Shown: one piece after another, positions 1 through 7,962 of the stretch
How the letters are laid out: each line of letters begins with the position of its first letter
Numbering within the stretch: position 1 is the stretch's first letter
Assembly (NCBI GenBank): GCA_017643645.1
Contig: JAEPNB010000003.1
Coordinates: 186,001-250,000 of the forward strand
From: Balneola sp.
Lineage (GTDB): Bacteria; Bacteroidota; Rhodothermia; Balneolales; Balneolaceae
DNA length: 64,000 nucleotides
Reading direction: 5' to 3'
Made by a program: the position numbers and the translations under genes
The notes under the pieces: generated by a model
The model's database searches: none
What the model was told of the DNA's origin: nothing
What the model saw: only the letters and a program-made list of their open reading frames with translations

Positions 1-1109
1 TAGAAGATCCGAGAATTTTTGAGATCGTTGATTTTATTTCGCTGGACGATGGGGAAGGACCTTTACTTAAAATGATCCAGTATCTGGATGGAAAGGTTGA
101 GATAGATGAGTTGGAAAGAACCTATGTTTTAGAAGGCGAAAAAGTTGTTTATAAGAACAAATTGCCGAATACAATTCATCATCATCAGGATCTGCCGGCT
201 CCGAATTATTTAGGATTGCCATACGACAAATACGTCTCTTTTTTGGATGTGGTAAATCCCATGCACCGTATGTGGACGGATAAAAGATGGAATAAATTGA
301 CGATTTCACATGGATGCTATTGGAGACAATGTTCTTTTTGTGATGTGAGTCTGGATTACATTGGGAATTACCAAAACACAACGGCTGAAGTCTTAGTTGA
401 TAAGATCGAAAAAATTATTGCTGATACAGGAATTTCAGGATTCCATTTCGTTGATGAAGCCGCTCCGCCTAAAATGTTAAAGGCGATGTCAAAAGAGTTG
501 ATCAAAAGAAACTTGTCAGTCACTTGGTGGACCAACATACGATTTGAAAAGACATTCAATTTTGAGTTGTGTGAATTAATGGCAAAAGCAGGTTGTATTG
601 CTGTTACAGGTGGGTTGGAAGTGGCTTCAGACAGATTACTTGGAAAGATGAAAAAGGGAGTAGATATTGCTCAGGTTACCAGAGTAACCAACAATTTTTC
701 TGAAAATGGGATCATGGTTCATGCTTATCTCATGTATGGATTTCCAACCGAAACCCAGCAGGAAACCATTGACTCGTTGGAAGTAGTAAGACAATTGTTT
801 GAGAAAAATTGTATTCAGTCCGGATTTTGGCATCTATTCACAACAACGGTTCACAGCCCGATAGGTAAAAATCCGGATGAATTTGGTATTAAAATAACCG
901 GACCTGAATTTCAGGGGTTTGCTCAAAATGATCTGTGGCATGTAGATCCCGGGGGAACCGAGCATACTACATACACACAAGGTTTAAACAGTGCTCTGAA
1001 TTCCTATTTAAACAATGAAGGGCTTCACAAAGATATAGAAGAATGGTTCGACTTCCCCGTCACACCAACCAGTCATCCTGAAGATCTGATCGAGAGTTTT
1101 TTAAACTAA
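1..1109 (+). CDS. B12-binding radical SAM protein, 5' end cut by window edge
   Basis: The reading frame is open from base 3, well upstream of the first ATG at 72, so the gene begins outside the window and the ATG is internal. The visible start (EIVDFISLDDGEGPLL) looks like the end of a cobalamin-binding Rossmann domain, with the acidic GEGP turn seen in B12-dependent radical SAM enzymes. It is followed by a radical SAM barrel whose 4Fe-4S cluster Cys codons lie at 315, 330 and 339 (GCYWRQCSFCD), a CX4CX2C spacing instead of the textbook CX3CX2C. Later motifs fit the barrel: FVDEAAPP, TGGLEVASDRLL (SAM-binding side) and YLMYGFPTE. Substrate unknown. The family class is clear; the exact reaction cannot be told. 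Confidence 0.8.
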   Translation, partial: EDPRIFEIVDFISLDDGEGPLLKMIQYLDGKVEIDELERTYVLEGEKVVYKNKLPNTIHHHQDLPAPNYLGLPYDKYVSFLDVVNPMHRMWTDKRWNKLTISHGCYWRQCSFCDVSLDYIGNYQNTTAEVLVDKIEKIIADTGISGFHFVDEAAPPKMLKAMSKELIKRNLSVTWWTNIRFEKTFNFELCELMAKAGCIAVTGGLEVASDRLLGKMKKGVDIAQVTRVTNNFSENGIMVHAYLMYGFPTETQQETIDSLEVVRQLFEKNCIQSGFWHLFTTTVHSPIGKNPDEFGIKITGPEFQGFAQNDLWHVDPGGTEHTTYTQGLNSALNSYLNNEGLHKDIEEWFDFPVTPTSHPEDLIESFLN

Positions 1110-1118
1110 ACTGTGTAT

Positions 1119-1664
1119 CTAATTTTCGAATCTTAAAAATCTGTTCTGAACCACTTTATCAAAAAATAAAGTGGTCTCTATACACTTGAACTTTAGTGGC
1201 TTTGAAAGTTCTCCGAATAATGGAATACCGGAACCCAAAAGAATGGGAATGGTTGTGATAACCATTTCATCTATAAGTTCTTCTTTTAAGAAAGATTGTA
1301 TAGTTTTACCTCCATCGATATACAGATTATGATGACCTTGATTGTGAATTTGCTTAAGAATTTCATCCAAAGTACCCCGTACAAGTTGGACTGAACCACT
1401 CAATTCATCCGGAACTTTTTTTAAACGATTACTAAGCACAAAAACAGGCTTTTTGTAAGGCCATTCGATGCCAAAATTGAGAACAGTTTCAAATGTAGTT
1501 CTCCCCATCACTAAAGCATCAATTTTTGAAATAAAAGCTTCATAACCGGTATCAACCTCGTTGATCTCAGGAAATGAATTTAACCATTCTATACCTTGAT
1601 CTTTATCAGCGATAAAGCCATCTAAACTGGTTGCTATGAAGACTTTGTTTTTTTTCTCAGTCAT
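1119..1664 (-). CDS. Dihydrofolate reductase-like (RibD C-terminal domain) protein
   Basis: A 181-aa single-domain protein of the DHFR/RibD-C superfamily, probably a cytoplasmic NADPH-dependent reductase. Family landmarks in order are FIATSLDGFIAD near the N terminus, VMGRTTFETV around residue 55, PVFVLSNR, and LYIDGGKTIQSFL before the last third, followed by IPILLGSGIPLF. These match the stand-alone YyaP/YwjB-type proteins, which are shorter than full RibD and lack its deaminase half. The start ATG follows an A-rich leader. It is convergent with the radical SAM gene, 9 bases away. No riboflavin or folate genes are nearby, so the substrate is unknown. Confidence 0.85.
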   Translation of the reverse strand: MTEKKNKVFIATSLDGFIADKDQGIEWLNSFPEINEVDTGYEAFISKIDALVMGRTTFETVLNFGIEWPYKKPVFVLSNRLKKVPDELSGSVQLVRGTLDEILKQIHNQGHHNLYIDGGKTIQSFLKEELIDEMVITTIPILLGSGIPLFGELSKPLKFKCIETTLFFDKVVQNRFLRFEN

Positions 1665-1864
1665 ATGTTAATTTATCTACTGATACTGTATGGAGAATCA
1701 AATATCAAATTCAGATCAAAAATCGGGAGTTTAAGTATAACCAGTTAAGCAGAATGGTGTGTTAGTTCTCACAAAAAAAAGAAGGCCAGAGACTTCCTTA
1801 ACTATAACTCTGAAATCACCGTTTTGCTAAAAACTTAAGAGATCTTTGGGACTTATTTGTTTTT

Positions 1865-2488
1865 TTATTCATTCATTAGTATTTGAAATTTATCAATAAA
1901 CTGTCCTATGTGATAGCCATCCATTAATGCATGATGTCCGTGTATGGAAATTGGCATCGATTTTGTTCCATTGTTCTCGGTCATTTTTCCAAATGAAATT
2001 TTAGGACAACTATCAGGGTACGGGAAATTCCTTGCGTGTGAAATACTTGTAAAATCTATCCAAGGAATGGCTGAAAAATGAATGACATTTTCACCCGAAA
2101 CTGCCGGGGAAAAAGCATCTGTGTTTTGTGTTTTTTTTATTTCTTTCAATGCTTCTTTGTAAAATATATTTTCATCCTCAAAGTAATTTATATATGCAAA
2201 TCCAAATGTTCCGTTTGGTCGATTTATAGTTGGGGAAGCATTTATAGTTTCAAACTCATAAGCTTGGTTATCTATTATTCTGTATTTAAAATTGTCGATG
2301 TCATTTGCTGTTTTCAGCGCTCTATATAGATAGTAAAGAAAGTATGAAACCTGTTTTTTTTTGGCATTGGAATAAGCATTTGTGCAGCCTACTTTTGCTG
2401 TAACCCCGAAAAATGGTTCGGAAAATTTTGAGTAAAAATTAAAGTGATCTTTTCTGTTCCAATTTTCTATGTCGATTATTTTTTTCAT
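1865..2488 (-). CDS. Chloramphenicol acetyltransferase-like (CatA family) protein
   Basis: A 207-aa protein with the CAT fold. Near the C terminus is HHALMDGYHIGQF, the active-site block of chloramphenicol acetyltransferases (HHxxxDGYH), where the second His is the catalytic base and Asp is structural; the usual Cys after Ala-Val/Leu is Met here. The start KKIIDIENWNRKDHFNF also matches CAT N termini (W-R..HF). The frame stays open upstream to 2656, but those 56 residues look like nothing in the family, and M at 2488 gives the normal CAT length, so I place the start there. The gene is visibly AT-rich and lies in the repeat-flanked accessory region, consistent with horizontal gain. True drug activity versus another acyl acceptor cannot be decided. 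Confidence 0.8.
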   Translation of the reverse strand: MKKIIDIENWNRKDHFNFYSKFSEPFFGVTAKVGCTNAYSNAKKKQVSYFLYYLYRALKTANDIDNFKYRIIDNQAYEFETINASPTINRPNGTFGFAYINYFEDENIFYKEALKEIKKTQNTDAFSPAVSGENVIHFSAIPWIDFTSISHARNFPYPDSCPKISFGKMTENNGTKSMPISIHGHHALMDGYHIGQFIDKFQILMNE

Positions 2489-2639
2489 TTTTATTTCAAA
2501 TAGGGCCTTATTTTGGTGATTGATTTTAGTTGAATAAAACTCTCGTGATTTATGTTGTTTGTGTAACCAAGTTATGTGATGTGGAATGTGAGCAACGATA
2601 TCTCTTTTATATCCATTTTTCAAATTGCAACTATCAACA

Positions 2640-2937
2640 CTATAACATTGTCTCAACTCATTTTATCCCAATTATATATTTAGGTTTTATGCTCGTTCAT
2701 CTTAAATAATTGTTGCAAATATTATTAAAAGGGAACTAATTACCAAGCAAGAATCAATCGGCATCGGTCGGCTTGGAGCTGTCTGAACGATAATGAATCG
2801 AACTTAGGGTTGATAGATTCAAAAATCTCATTAATGAGTGAATTCGAAGAGATCTCCTTATGTTTGAGTGGTTCTTATTAAGCAGTATATGGAGCTAGGG
2901 AAAGAGATGAGAGCTAATTTTGGATTACCTCATTGTT
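2640..2937. repeat. Intergenic repeat copy A (full-length, attC-like)
   Basis: This gap between the CAT-like and small membrane-protein genes holds a ~300-base repeat also seen as copy C (7669-7954) and, shortened, as B and D. It runs from CTATAAC (2640) to CATTGTT (2931), the latter overlapping the stop of the next gene. Shared blocks with C include the ATTACCAAG...AATC stretch (2738-2757), a hairpin around GGTCGGCTTGGAGCTGTCTGA (2766-2786), TAATGAATCGAACTTAG (2791-2807), GATAGATTCAAAAAT and TTCTTATTAAGCAGTAT (2873-2889). The 168 bases at 2489-2656 belong to this leader, not to the CAT-like protein. No gene is seen in the gap. Confidence 0.75.
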
Positions 2938-3232
2938 TTCTTTTCTCTAAGAAATAAATAGCCAGGAAAGTCAGGAAGAATACCGAGCCAATAATAAGTA
3001 GGTTGTTTATAAAGAATGAAATGAAAATTAATCCATTTGATTCAACCACAAATTCCCCTAAAGTTCTAAAAGCTCCCAGAACGGATTCATCACAGGGAGG
3101 GAATGGATTTTGAGAACCTAGATTAAAGCAAAAACACTGAAACAAATAAGCAGTAACGTAGAATAGAATCAGATAGGAAATAAATGCAAGAATCCCAGCA
3201 ATTTTGGCAGCTTTCTTTTTTGTAGTATTCAT
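2930..3232 (-). CDS. Small two-TM membrane protein of unknown function
   Basis: A 100-aa protein I do not recognise. After a basic start (MNTTKKKAAKI) there is a hydrophobic segment around residues 10-33 and a second around 68-92, with a Cys-containing loop between (FQCFCFN, PPCDES) and a basic end (EKRKQ). The stop TGA lies in the first bases of repeat copy A. It is 30 bases downstream of the serine hydrolase gene on the same strand, so the two may be co-transcribed. Its compact size, unknown function and adjacent repeat are typical of cassette-borne genes. Confidence 0.6.
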   Translation of the reverse strand: MNTTKKKAAKIAGILAFISYLILFYVTAYLFQCFCFNLGSQNPFPPCDESVLGAFRTLGEFVVESNGLIFISFFINNLLIIGSVFFLTFLAIYFLEKRKQ

Positions 3233-3262
3233 TTTCCTAATCTATAAATATCAACCCAAAAT

Positions 3263-4558
3263 CTATTTCTCCCTCTCCCAAAATTGCTGATACAATTCAG
3301 CCCGAAACTTATCATTCATTTCATATCCGGGTGGGTGCACTTCGTTATTCTGAGACATGATAATTCCCACAAAATTACGTTTCGGATCAGCCCAAAAGTA
3401 TGTGCTTTCATAACCTCCTCCAATCCATAATCCGGCTTCTCCTTGTTTCATTGTTCTCATAGTATCACCGCTAACCCAAAGGTTATAACCGTTATATCCA
3501 TACGGACTATCAAGTTGAGTATGTGGCGCATAAATATCTTCAACGGTCTCTTTGTTTAAAAACCGATAGCCATTCAATTCACCTCTTTGCAGCAGCATTC
3601 TAACAAAATCAGCATAACCATCAGCTGTCGCCACCATTCCTTCACCTCCTAAATACAAAGAATGATCAGGGTCATAATCCGGTACATCAGGTCCGAATAT
3701 ATCTAACTCTCCTCTGGTTGCCGTTCTTAATACAGAATCTCTTCCTGTAAACTTCGGAAGAAGCTTTTCATGGTCAGGAAGCCCGTATTGTAATCCCTTA
3801 ATATTCATTGGTTCAGTTACACGCTCGGTAACTAATTGACTTAGATCCTTACCTGTAGCTCTTTCAGCGACCAGACCTAACACGGTTGTATTTGTTCCAT
3901 AAAAATATTCAGAACCGGAATGTTGGATCAAAGGAAGTTTAGCCATTCGATCTATAAGTTCATCGGAATTTTTTGCAGTGGGAAGATTCTGTTTTGCTAC
4001 CAACGAATCCAGACAAGGGAAACCGGTCACAGCATAATAAAACCCTGCTTCATGATTGATCAAATGGAGCACCGTCATTACAGAATCATTCGGTACCAGC
4101 TGAACCGGGCAAGAGTGTTCTCTTGCTCCCCAATCATATTCTGATAAGCTTTTGCCTTCGTCTGAAACAGCTACCTGCAGATCTTTAAATTCCGGAATGT
4201 ATTTTGATACAGGATCATCCAAAGTCAGAATTCCGTCTTCCACCAAATCTAAAACAACCGATATGGTAACTATTTTGCTCATCGACCAAATTCGAATCCA
4301 GGTGTTTCCATCGACTACTGTATTAGGTAATAGCTTTTCGTTGACAGCGCCATGTTCATAAATCACGTTCCCGTCCAGATCTTCTAATCGGGCATAGATA
4401 AAAGGATAAAAACCTTCTTCAACGTAATAATTAACAACATTATCCAACTTTTCAGGAGAAGAGATCTCTATCGTACTTTCGGTAGTTTCATTTGAACAGG
4501 AAAGACTTGCAACGGCTATAAAAAAGGCAAAAGCAATAGTAAATAGATTTCTAGACAT
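3263..4558 (-). CDS. Serine beta-lactamase/esterase family lipoprotein
   Basis: A 431-aa secreted protein of the class C beta-lactamase / DD-peptidase superfamily (Pfam Beta-lactamase type). It starts with a lipoprotein signal whose lipobox ends in Cys21 (ASLSC). The catalytic SxxK motif is S92-M-S-K95 in IRIWSMSKIVTIS. A Tyr-containing second motif is likely in FYGTNTTVLGLV, and the third box seems to be GLWIGGGYEST in place of KTG/HxG. The family covers esterases, D-aminopeptidases and penicillin-binding enzymes, and the absence of a classical KTG argues against assuming beta-lactam hydrolysis. It lies between the sulfatase (26 bases) and the small membrane protein, all on the minus strand. 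Confidence 0.85.
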   Translation of the reverse strand: MSRNLFTIAFAFFIAVASLSCSNETTESTIEISSPEKLDNVVNYYVEEGFYPFIYARLEDLDGNVIYEHGAVNEKLLPNTVVDGNTWIRIWSMSKIVTISVVLDLVEDGILTLDDPVSKYIPEFKDLQVAVSDEGKSLSEYDWGAREHSCPVQLVPNDSVMTVLHLINHEAGFYYAVTGFPCLDSLVAKQNLPTAKNSDELIDRMAKLPLIQHSGSEYFYGTNTTVLGLVAERATGKDLSQLVTERVTEPMNIKGLQYGLPDHEKLLPKFTGRDSVLRTATRGELDIFGPDVPDYDPDHSLYLGGEGMVATADGYADFVRMLLQRGELNGYRFLNKETVEDIYAPHTQLDSPYGYNGYNLWVSGDTMRTMKQGEAGLWIGGGYESTYFWADPKRNFVGIIMSQNNEVHPPGYEMNDKFRAELYQQFWEREK

Positions 4559-4584
4559 AGATTGGGGTTTTTATCATTTCCAAT

Positions 4585-5925
4585 TTATAGATTTCTTTCT
4601 CTTTTCCAAGCCTCAATTTTTGCCTTGAAGTCTTTTACGATATCGGGGTACGTTTCCGCTAAATTATGATCATTGTTAGGATCTTCATTCATATCAAATA
4701 AAGCTATGGTCTCTAAAGTAATATTCCATTGAAAGAACCAATTCTCTGTTCTTGCCCAATAAGCTTCTATTTTCATGCCCATCATATCAGCTTCTGAACG
4801 CATTTGTGTGGCTTGTCCAATGATGATGTCCCTGCCTGCTTTTGATGTGTCTTCAATTAAGGCTTTATATGATCTTCCAAAATAGTTCTCTGGAATAACA
4901 ATATCTAAGTAATCTAGAATTGTAGCTGGTATATCCGCGCTATGCATCAAGGCATTTGATCTTTTGCCTGCTTCAATTTTTCCATTCCATGAAAAAATAA
5001 TAGGAGTTCTAAATGATTGATCATAAACAGATAATTTCCCTTTATCACCACCATTATGCCACCTCAATGAATCATGTCTGAATTCTTGATATGGTTCTTG
5101 TTCCCAACCATTGTCATTAACATATACGAAAAGAGTATTATCAAATTCATCTTGTTCTTTCAGGTATCTAATCAATTCGCCAATCCCATCATCAAACCAA
5201 GTGCAATTCGCGTAATAACGTTTTGCAGATTCCGTCATGTCTTCATCCTTGTAGATGTTATAATACTTCTCGGGTGCATCAAAAGGATAATGAGGAAGCT
5301 CAGGTGCAAACCAAATAAAAAATGGATCTTCTTTATTAGCTTCAACAAAGTCATACACAGGTTCCATAGTTGCTCTGGCTAATTTTCTACCTTCGCCACC
5401 CATAAACTTTAAGAACCAGTCTTTCTTTTCTTTGTCGCTTTTACTCCAACCAGTTGTCATTCCTTCATCAAATCCTCCATTTTGATAATTGAACTCCCAC
5501 CATTTTCCGCCTTGAAAGCTTTTGTAACCTTTCTGCGACAAAATCTTTGGGAGGGTTTTAAAGTATTGCATCGCATGATGTCTAAAATTAACTATAGAGT
5601 CTTCAGGAATTGATTTTTCTTCTATTAATCTATCTACATTCTGATTGTAATCGATAGGTAATGTTCCCGTCATTAAGGTTTGCAAAGAAGGGCGACAATG
5701 ATTTTGAGGAACATATCCATTTGTAAAAAGTGTGCCACTTTTTGCAAGTTGATCCATGTTTGGTGTTTTTACATAATCGGCTCCCATAAATCCGAAATAA
5801 GGATATCCTTGGTCATCGCCAATCAGCAAAATTATATTAGGAAGCTCTTTATTTGCTGTAGTGACTTCTCTTTCACAAGAAATAACTGTAAAGAGTACAG
5901 CTAAAATTATTAGTGTATATCTCAT
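4585..5925 (-). CDS. Sulfatase-family lipoprotein with C-x-P-S-L active site
   Basis: A 446-aa type I sulfatase-fold hydrolase exported as a lipoprotein (lipobox ending in Cys17, VISC). Metal-binding Asp residues are in LLIGDDQGYP (D37, D38) and YVNDNGWEQ. The active-site nucleophile position is C77 in NHCRPSLQTLMTG. The canonical formylglycine signature is C-x-P-S-R, so the Arg has become Leu81 while the following LxTG is kept. Cys77 could still be a target of formylglycine-generating enzyme, but the change affects an active-site Arg. KWWEFNY and FAPELPHYPFDAP also fit the family. Substrate may be a sulfated glycan or another ester. It sits just upstream of the serine hydrolase and may share its transcript. 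Confidence 0.85.
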   Translation of the reverse strand: MRYTLIILAVLFTVISCEREVTTANKELPNIILLIGDDQGYPYFGFMGADYVKTPNMDQLAKSGTLFTNGYVPQNHCRPSLQTLMTGTLPIDYNQNVDRLIEEKSIPEDSIVNFRHHAMQYFKTLPKILSQKGYKSFQGGKWWEFNYQNGGFDEGMTTGWSKSDKEKKDWFLKFMGGEGRKLARATMEPVYDFVEANKEDPFFIWFAPELPHYPFDAPEKYYNIYKDEDMTESAKRYYANCTWFDDGIGELIRYLKEQDEFDNTLFVYVNDNGWEQEPYQEFRHDSLRWHNGGDKGKLSVYDQSFRTPIIFSWNGKIEAGKRSNALMHSADIPATILDYLDIVIPENYFGRSYKALIEDTSKAGRDIIIGQATQMRSEADMMGMKIEAYWARTENWFFQWNITLETIALFDMNEDPNNDHNLAETYPDIVKDFKAKIEAWKRERNL

Positions 5926-5984
5926 TTATGTTAGAATTAGATCATTATAAAAGAATAAGACTCACTTTGGACATCATATCCTGA

Positions 5985-6118
5985 TTTTATGCTCAGGTTT
6001 TAAGATTGTTATTTATAAAAAATTGAAACTATTATCAATAAAAGCCAATTAATTAACAAGCGCGAGTCAATTAGTTTCGGTGGGCCGACTCCAAGCCGTC
6101 TGACCGATAAGCTTTAAT
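5985..6118. repeat. Intergenic repeat copy B (short, hairpin centre inverted)
   Basis: This repeat fills the gap directly after the stop of the DUF5694-like gene. It shares TTTTATGCTC (5993-6002) with copy A and AATTAATTAACAAG...GAGTCAATTAG (6047-6074) with the other copies. Its hairpin reads GACTCCAAGCCGTCTGACC, the reverse complement of the centre of copy D, although the flank keeps the same orientation. The right half present in A and C is missing. Confidence 0.65.
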
Positions 6119-6931
6119 TCAATACTCATAAAAGTCTTTAACCACAAATCCCAGCCCTTCCTGTTTTGGTTCGATCAACGACTTCAGATAATAGCGATGG
6201 AAGAATCCATTTAAGACAACTATTCTTTTGCCTTCATATTCATCAACGAAGTGAAGAATATTTTTAGCCATCGTTTGATTTCTCAAATCCCAGAACTCAG
6301 ATGCTTGCTTATAACCTTCTGCATAGCTGATGCTATCGCCGTCTGCTTTTATGTAATAGGTATTAAAAAACACAGGATATTGATTCATGATCTCTAACAA
6401 CTCTTTGTACTGATAGGTTTGTCTTTTTTCTGCAAGTTCGTCTGTTTCAGGGCTGTTAAAGGCTTTTGCACCGGCATAGACTAAAGAGTTTAAGGAATCA
6501 TTAATCGAAAGATATTCTTCGTAGACGGTTTTGTGTTCAGATTTTAGCAGATCATTCATATACAAACTGTTCAATAATGCAGTTGCTTTGCTGTCGGTAG
6601 GGCGGGCGCCGATTGCTATCCGGTATTCATTTCTGCCTGTAAACTCATAAGGACGTACATCCACATCAAAATTCTCCATGTATTTTATAGTGGCAATATT
6701 CTCATTGCTTTCCCAAGTTCTGTTGAATTTGAAATCTTCCGTAAAAAAAGAAGAATCCACCTCAGCGAGAATTAGATCCGGATTAATTTTAACTAAAATA
6801 TCGTAAAGGCTGTCCGGAGTGAAGTTTTCGATGGGTTGATGTACGGTGCCCAACAGAACGAGTTCTGTTTTTTGATTTTTACAACTAATAAAAAGTAAGA
6901 TGGAGAAAAGAAGTGGAAGCACTTTTTTCAT
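6119..6931 (-). CDS. TraB/DUF5694-like lipoprotein (GTxH motif)
   Basis: A 270-aa lipoprotein. The start is set at ATG 6931, which gives MKKVLPLLFSILLFISC, a clean lipoprotein signal with Cys17; the longer frame to 6991 adds 20 residues with no signal character. Mature protein begins KNQKTELVLLGTVHQP; the GTxH motif followed by a DLILAE strand recalls the TraB/TIKI/EreA-ChaN superfamily and DUF5694 proteins, which are putative metal-dependent hydrolases. A later VLNGFFHRYYL strand supports the comparison. Activity is unproven. The gene is bracketed by the HD gene (113 bases upstream) and repeat copy B, which begins right at its stop. Confidence 0.65.
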   Translation of the reverse strand: MKKVLPLLFSILLFISCKNQKTELVLLGTVHQPIENFTPDSLYDILVKINPDLILAEVDSSFFTEDFKFNRTWESNENIATIKYMENFDVDVRPYEFTGRNEYRIAIGARPTDSKATALLNSLYMNDLLKSEHKTVYEEYLSINDSLNSLVYAGAKAFNSPETDELAEKRQTYQYKELLEIMNQYPVFFNTYYIKADGDSISYAEGYKQASEFWDLRNQTMAKNILHFVDEYEGKRIVVLNGFFHRYYLKSLIEPKQEGLGFVVKDFYEY

Positions 6932-7044
6932 GTAGGAAGTCATCTTTAACATCCAGCTAAAATGAGTATGCGCCTTACTTGCCAGAAGCATTAAGTTTTC
7001 TGGTTCGTATTATTATATCAAAGTGCTTAGTCTGCACATTCATT

Positions 7045-7632
7045 TTAATGTTTGTTAGCGTTTTGCTTTTTTAGATTCATGCTTGTCTCTTCATCAATTA
7101 TTTGTCTTAGTATTGCAATTGGCTCGGTATAACTAGTGTATTTACTACCGTACGAAAGGTTGAAGTTATAATCGAAATTGCTTGGGTTTTTACCTTGGTT
7201 ATGTTGAATTAGAGTTTCAAGTTTATCTAATGCTTTAGCAAGCTTTGCTTCTTTAGATGATGCTGTTTCATATTCATTCCAAAGATCAAATAATTCATCT
7301 TTCAATTTTTTTGATAATGGTTCAATTATTTTTTTAAAGTCTTTTTCTTCCATTGCTGATTTGGACTCATTCTCATTCTGTTGAGGAGCTGGTATATCAC
7401 CATTTAATGCTTCTCCAAGATCGTGTATTATGCAGATTTTCAAGAGTTTTGCTATATCCAAATCCGGGAAATACAGGTTGTGTATAGTAATTGCAAACAG
7501 ACAGAGGCGCCATGTATGATCTGCCACACTCTCTTTTCTACCTTTTGATGTGTAGCCTGAACGTAGAGTATCCTTGAGTCTTTCTGCATTTTTAAGAAAT
7601 TCTATTACGTTATTTAATTCCTGAAATTTCAT
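7045..7632 (-). CDS. HD-domain hydrolase, HDDC2/YfbR-like
   Basis: A 195-aa cytoplasmic metal-dependent phosphohydrolase. The metal ligands are visible in order: ESVADHTWRL (first His), then IIHDLGEALNGDIP (the HD pair and the following E/D residues). This arrangement is characteristic of the HD_3 / HDDC2 group, whose studied members dephosphorylate 5'-deoxynucleotides; that function is transferred by family only. Sequence just upstream of its ATG is the left edge of repeat copy C (GCATAAC at 7669), and the stop is followed by CGCTAACAAAC on the minus strand, another integron-like junction. AT-rich like its neighbours. Confidence 0.8.
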   Translation of the reverse strand: MKFQELNNVIEFLKNAERLKDTLRSGYTSKGRKESVADHTWRLCLFAITIHNLYFPDLDIAKLLKICIIHDLGEALNGDIPAPQQNENESKSAMEEKDFKKIIEPLSKKLKDELFDLWNEYETASSKEAKLAKALDKLETLIQHNQGKNPSNFDYNFNLSYGSKYTSYTEPIAILRQIIDEETSMNLKKQNANKH

Positions 7633-7668
7633 TTATGGTTTTGAAATTAACGCTAAGGTTTGGCGATA

Positions 7669-7954
7669 GCATAACACGCACTCTATTCATGCTACCTTAA
7701 AATATTGAGGCTAATATGAATAAATGCGAATTAATTACCAAGTAAGAGTCAATTTGTATCGGACAGGCGGCTTGGAGCCGTCCGACCTATAATGAATCGA
7801 ACTTAGAGTAGATAGATTCAAAAATTTCATTACTGAATGATACGGAAGTGATCTCTCTATTTTTGTGTGATTCTTATTAAGCAGTATTTGGAGCAGGAGC
7901 TTGGGAAAGAGATGAAGAGCAATCGCAAGCAATGGGCTATACACATTGTTATGC
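7669..7954. repeat. Intergenic repeat copy C (286 bases, terminal inverted repeats)
   Basis: The 330-base gap between the HD and DUF6090 genes is almost wholly this repeat. Its ends are AGCATAAC (7668-7675) and GTTATGCT (7948-7955), an 8-base perfect terminal inverted repeat. Inside are TTAAAATATTGAGGCTAATA (7698-7717), the conserved AATTAATTACCAAGTAAG (7729-7746), the hairpin CGGACAGGCGGCTTGGAGCCGTCCG (7760-7784 region) and the right half shared with copy A, including TTCTTATTAAGCAGTAT (7871-7887). A 69-aa frame inside it is not a gene. Confidence 0.8.
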
Positions 7955-7962
7955 TTTCGTTA

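Noticed and set aside
2489-2656. 56-residue N-terminal extension of the CAT-like protein
   Set aside because: It does not resemble the family, overlaps the end of repeat copy A, and ATG 2488 gives the normal length.
3263-4558. Antibiotic-resistance beta-lactamase
   Set aside because: The SxxK motif is present but no KTG-type third motif is visible and the family is mostly esterases and peptidases; resistance cannot be claimed.
7735-7944. 69-aa minus-strand open frame inside repeat copy C
   Set aside because: It is wholly made of repeat sequence and has no protein-like or family features; the other copies do not keep the frame.
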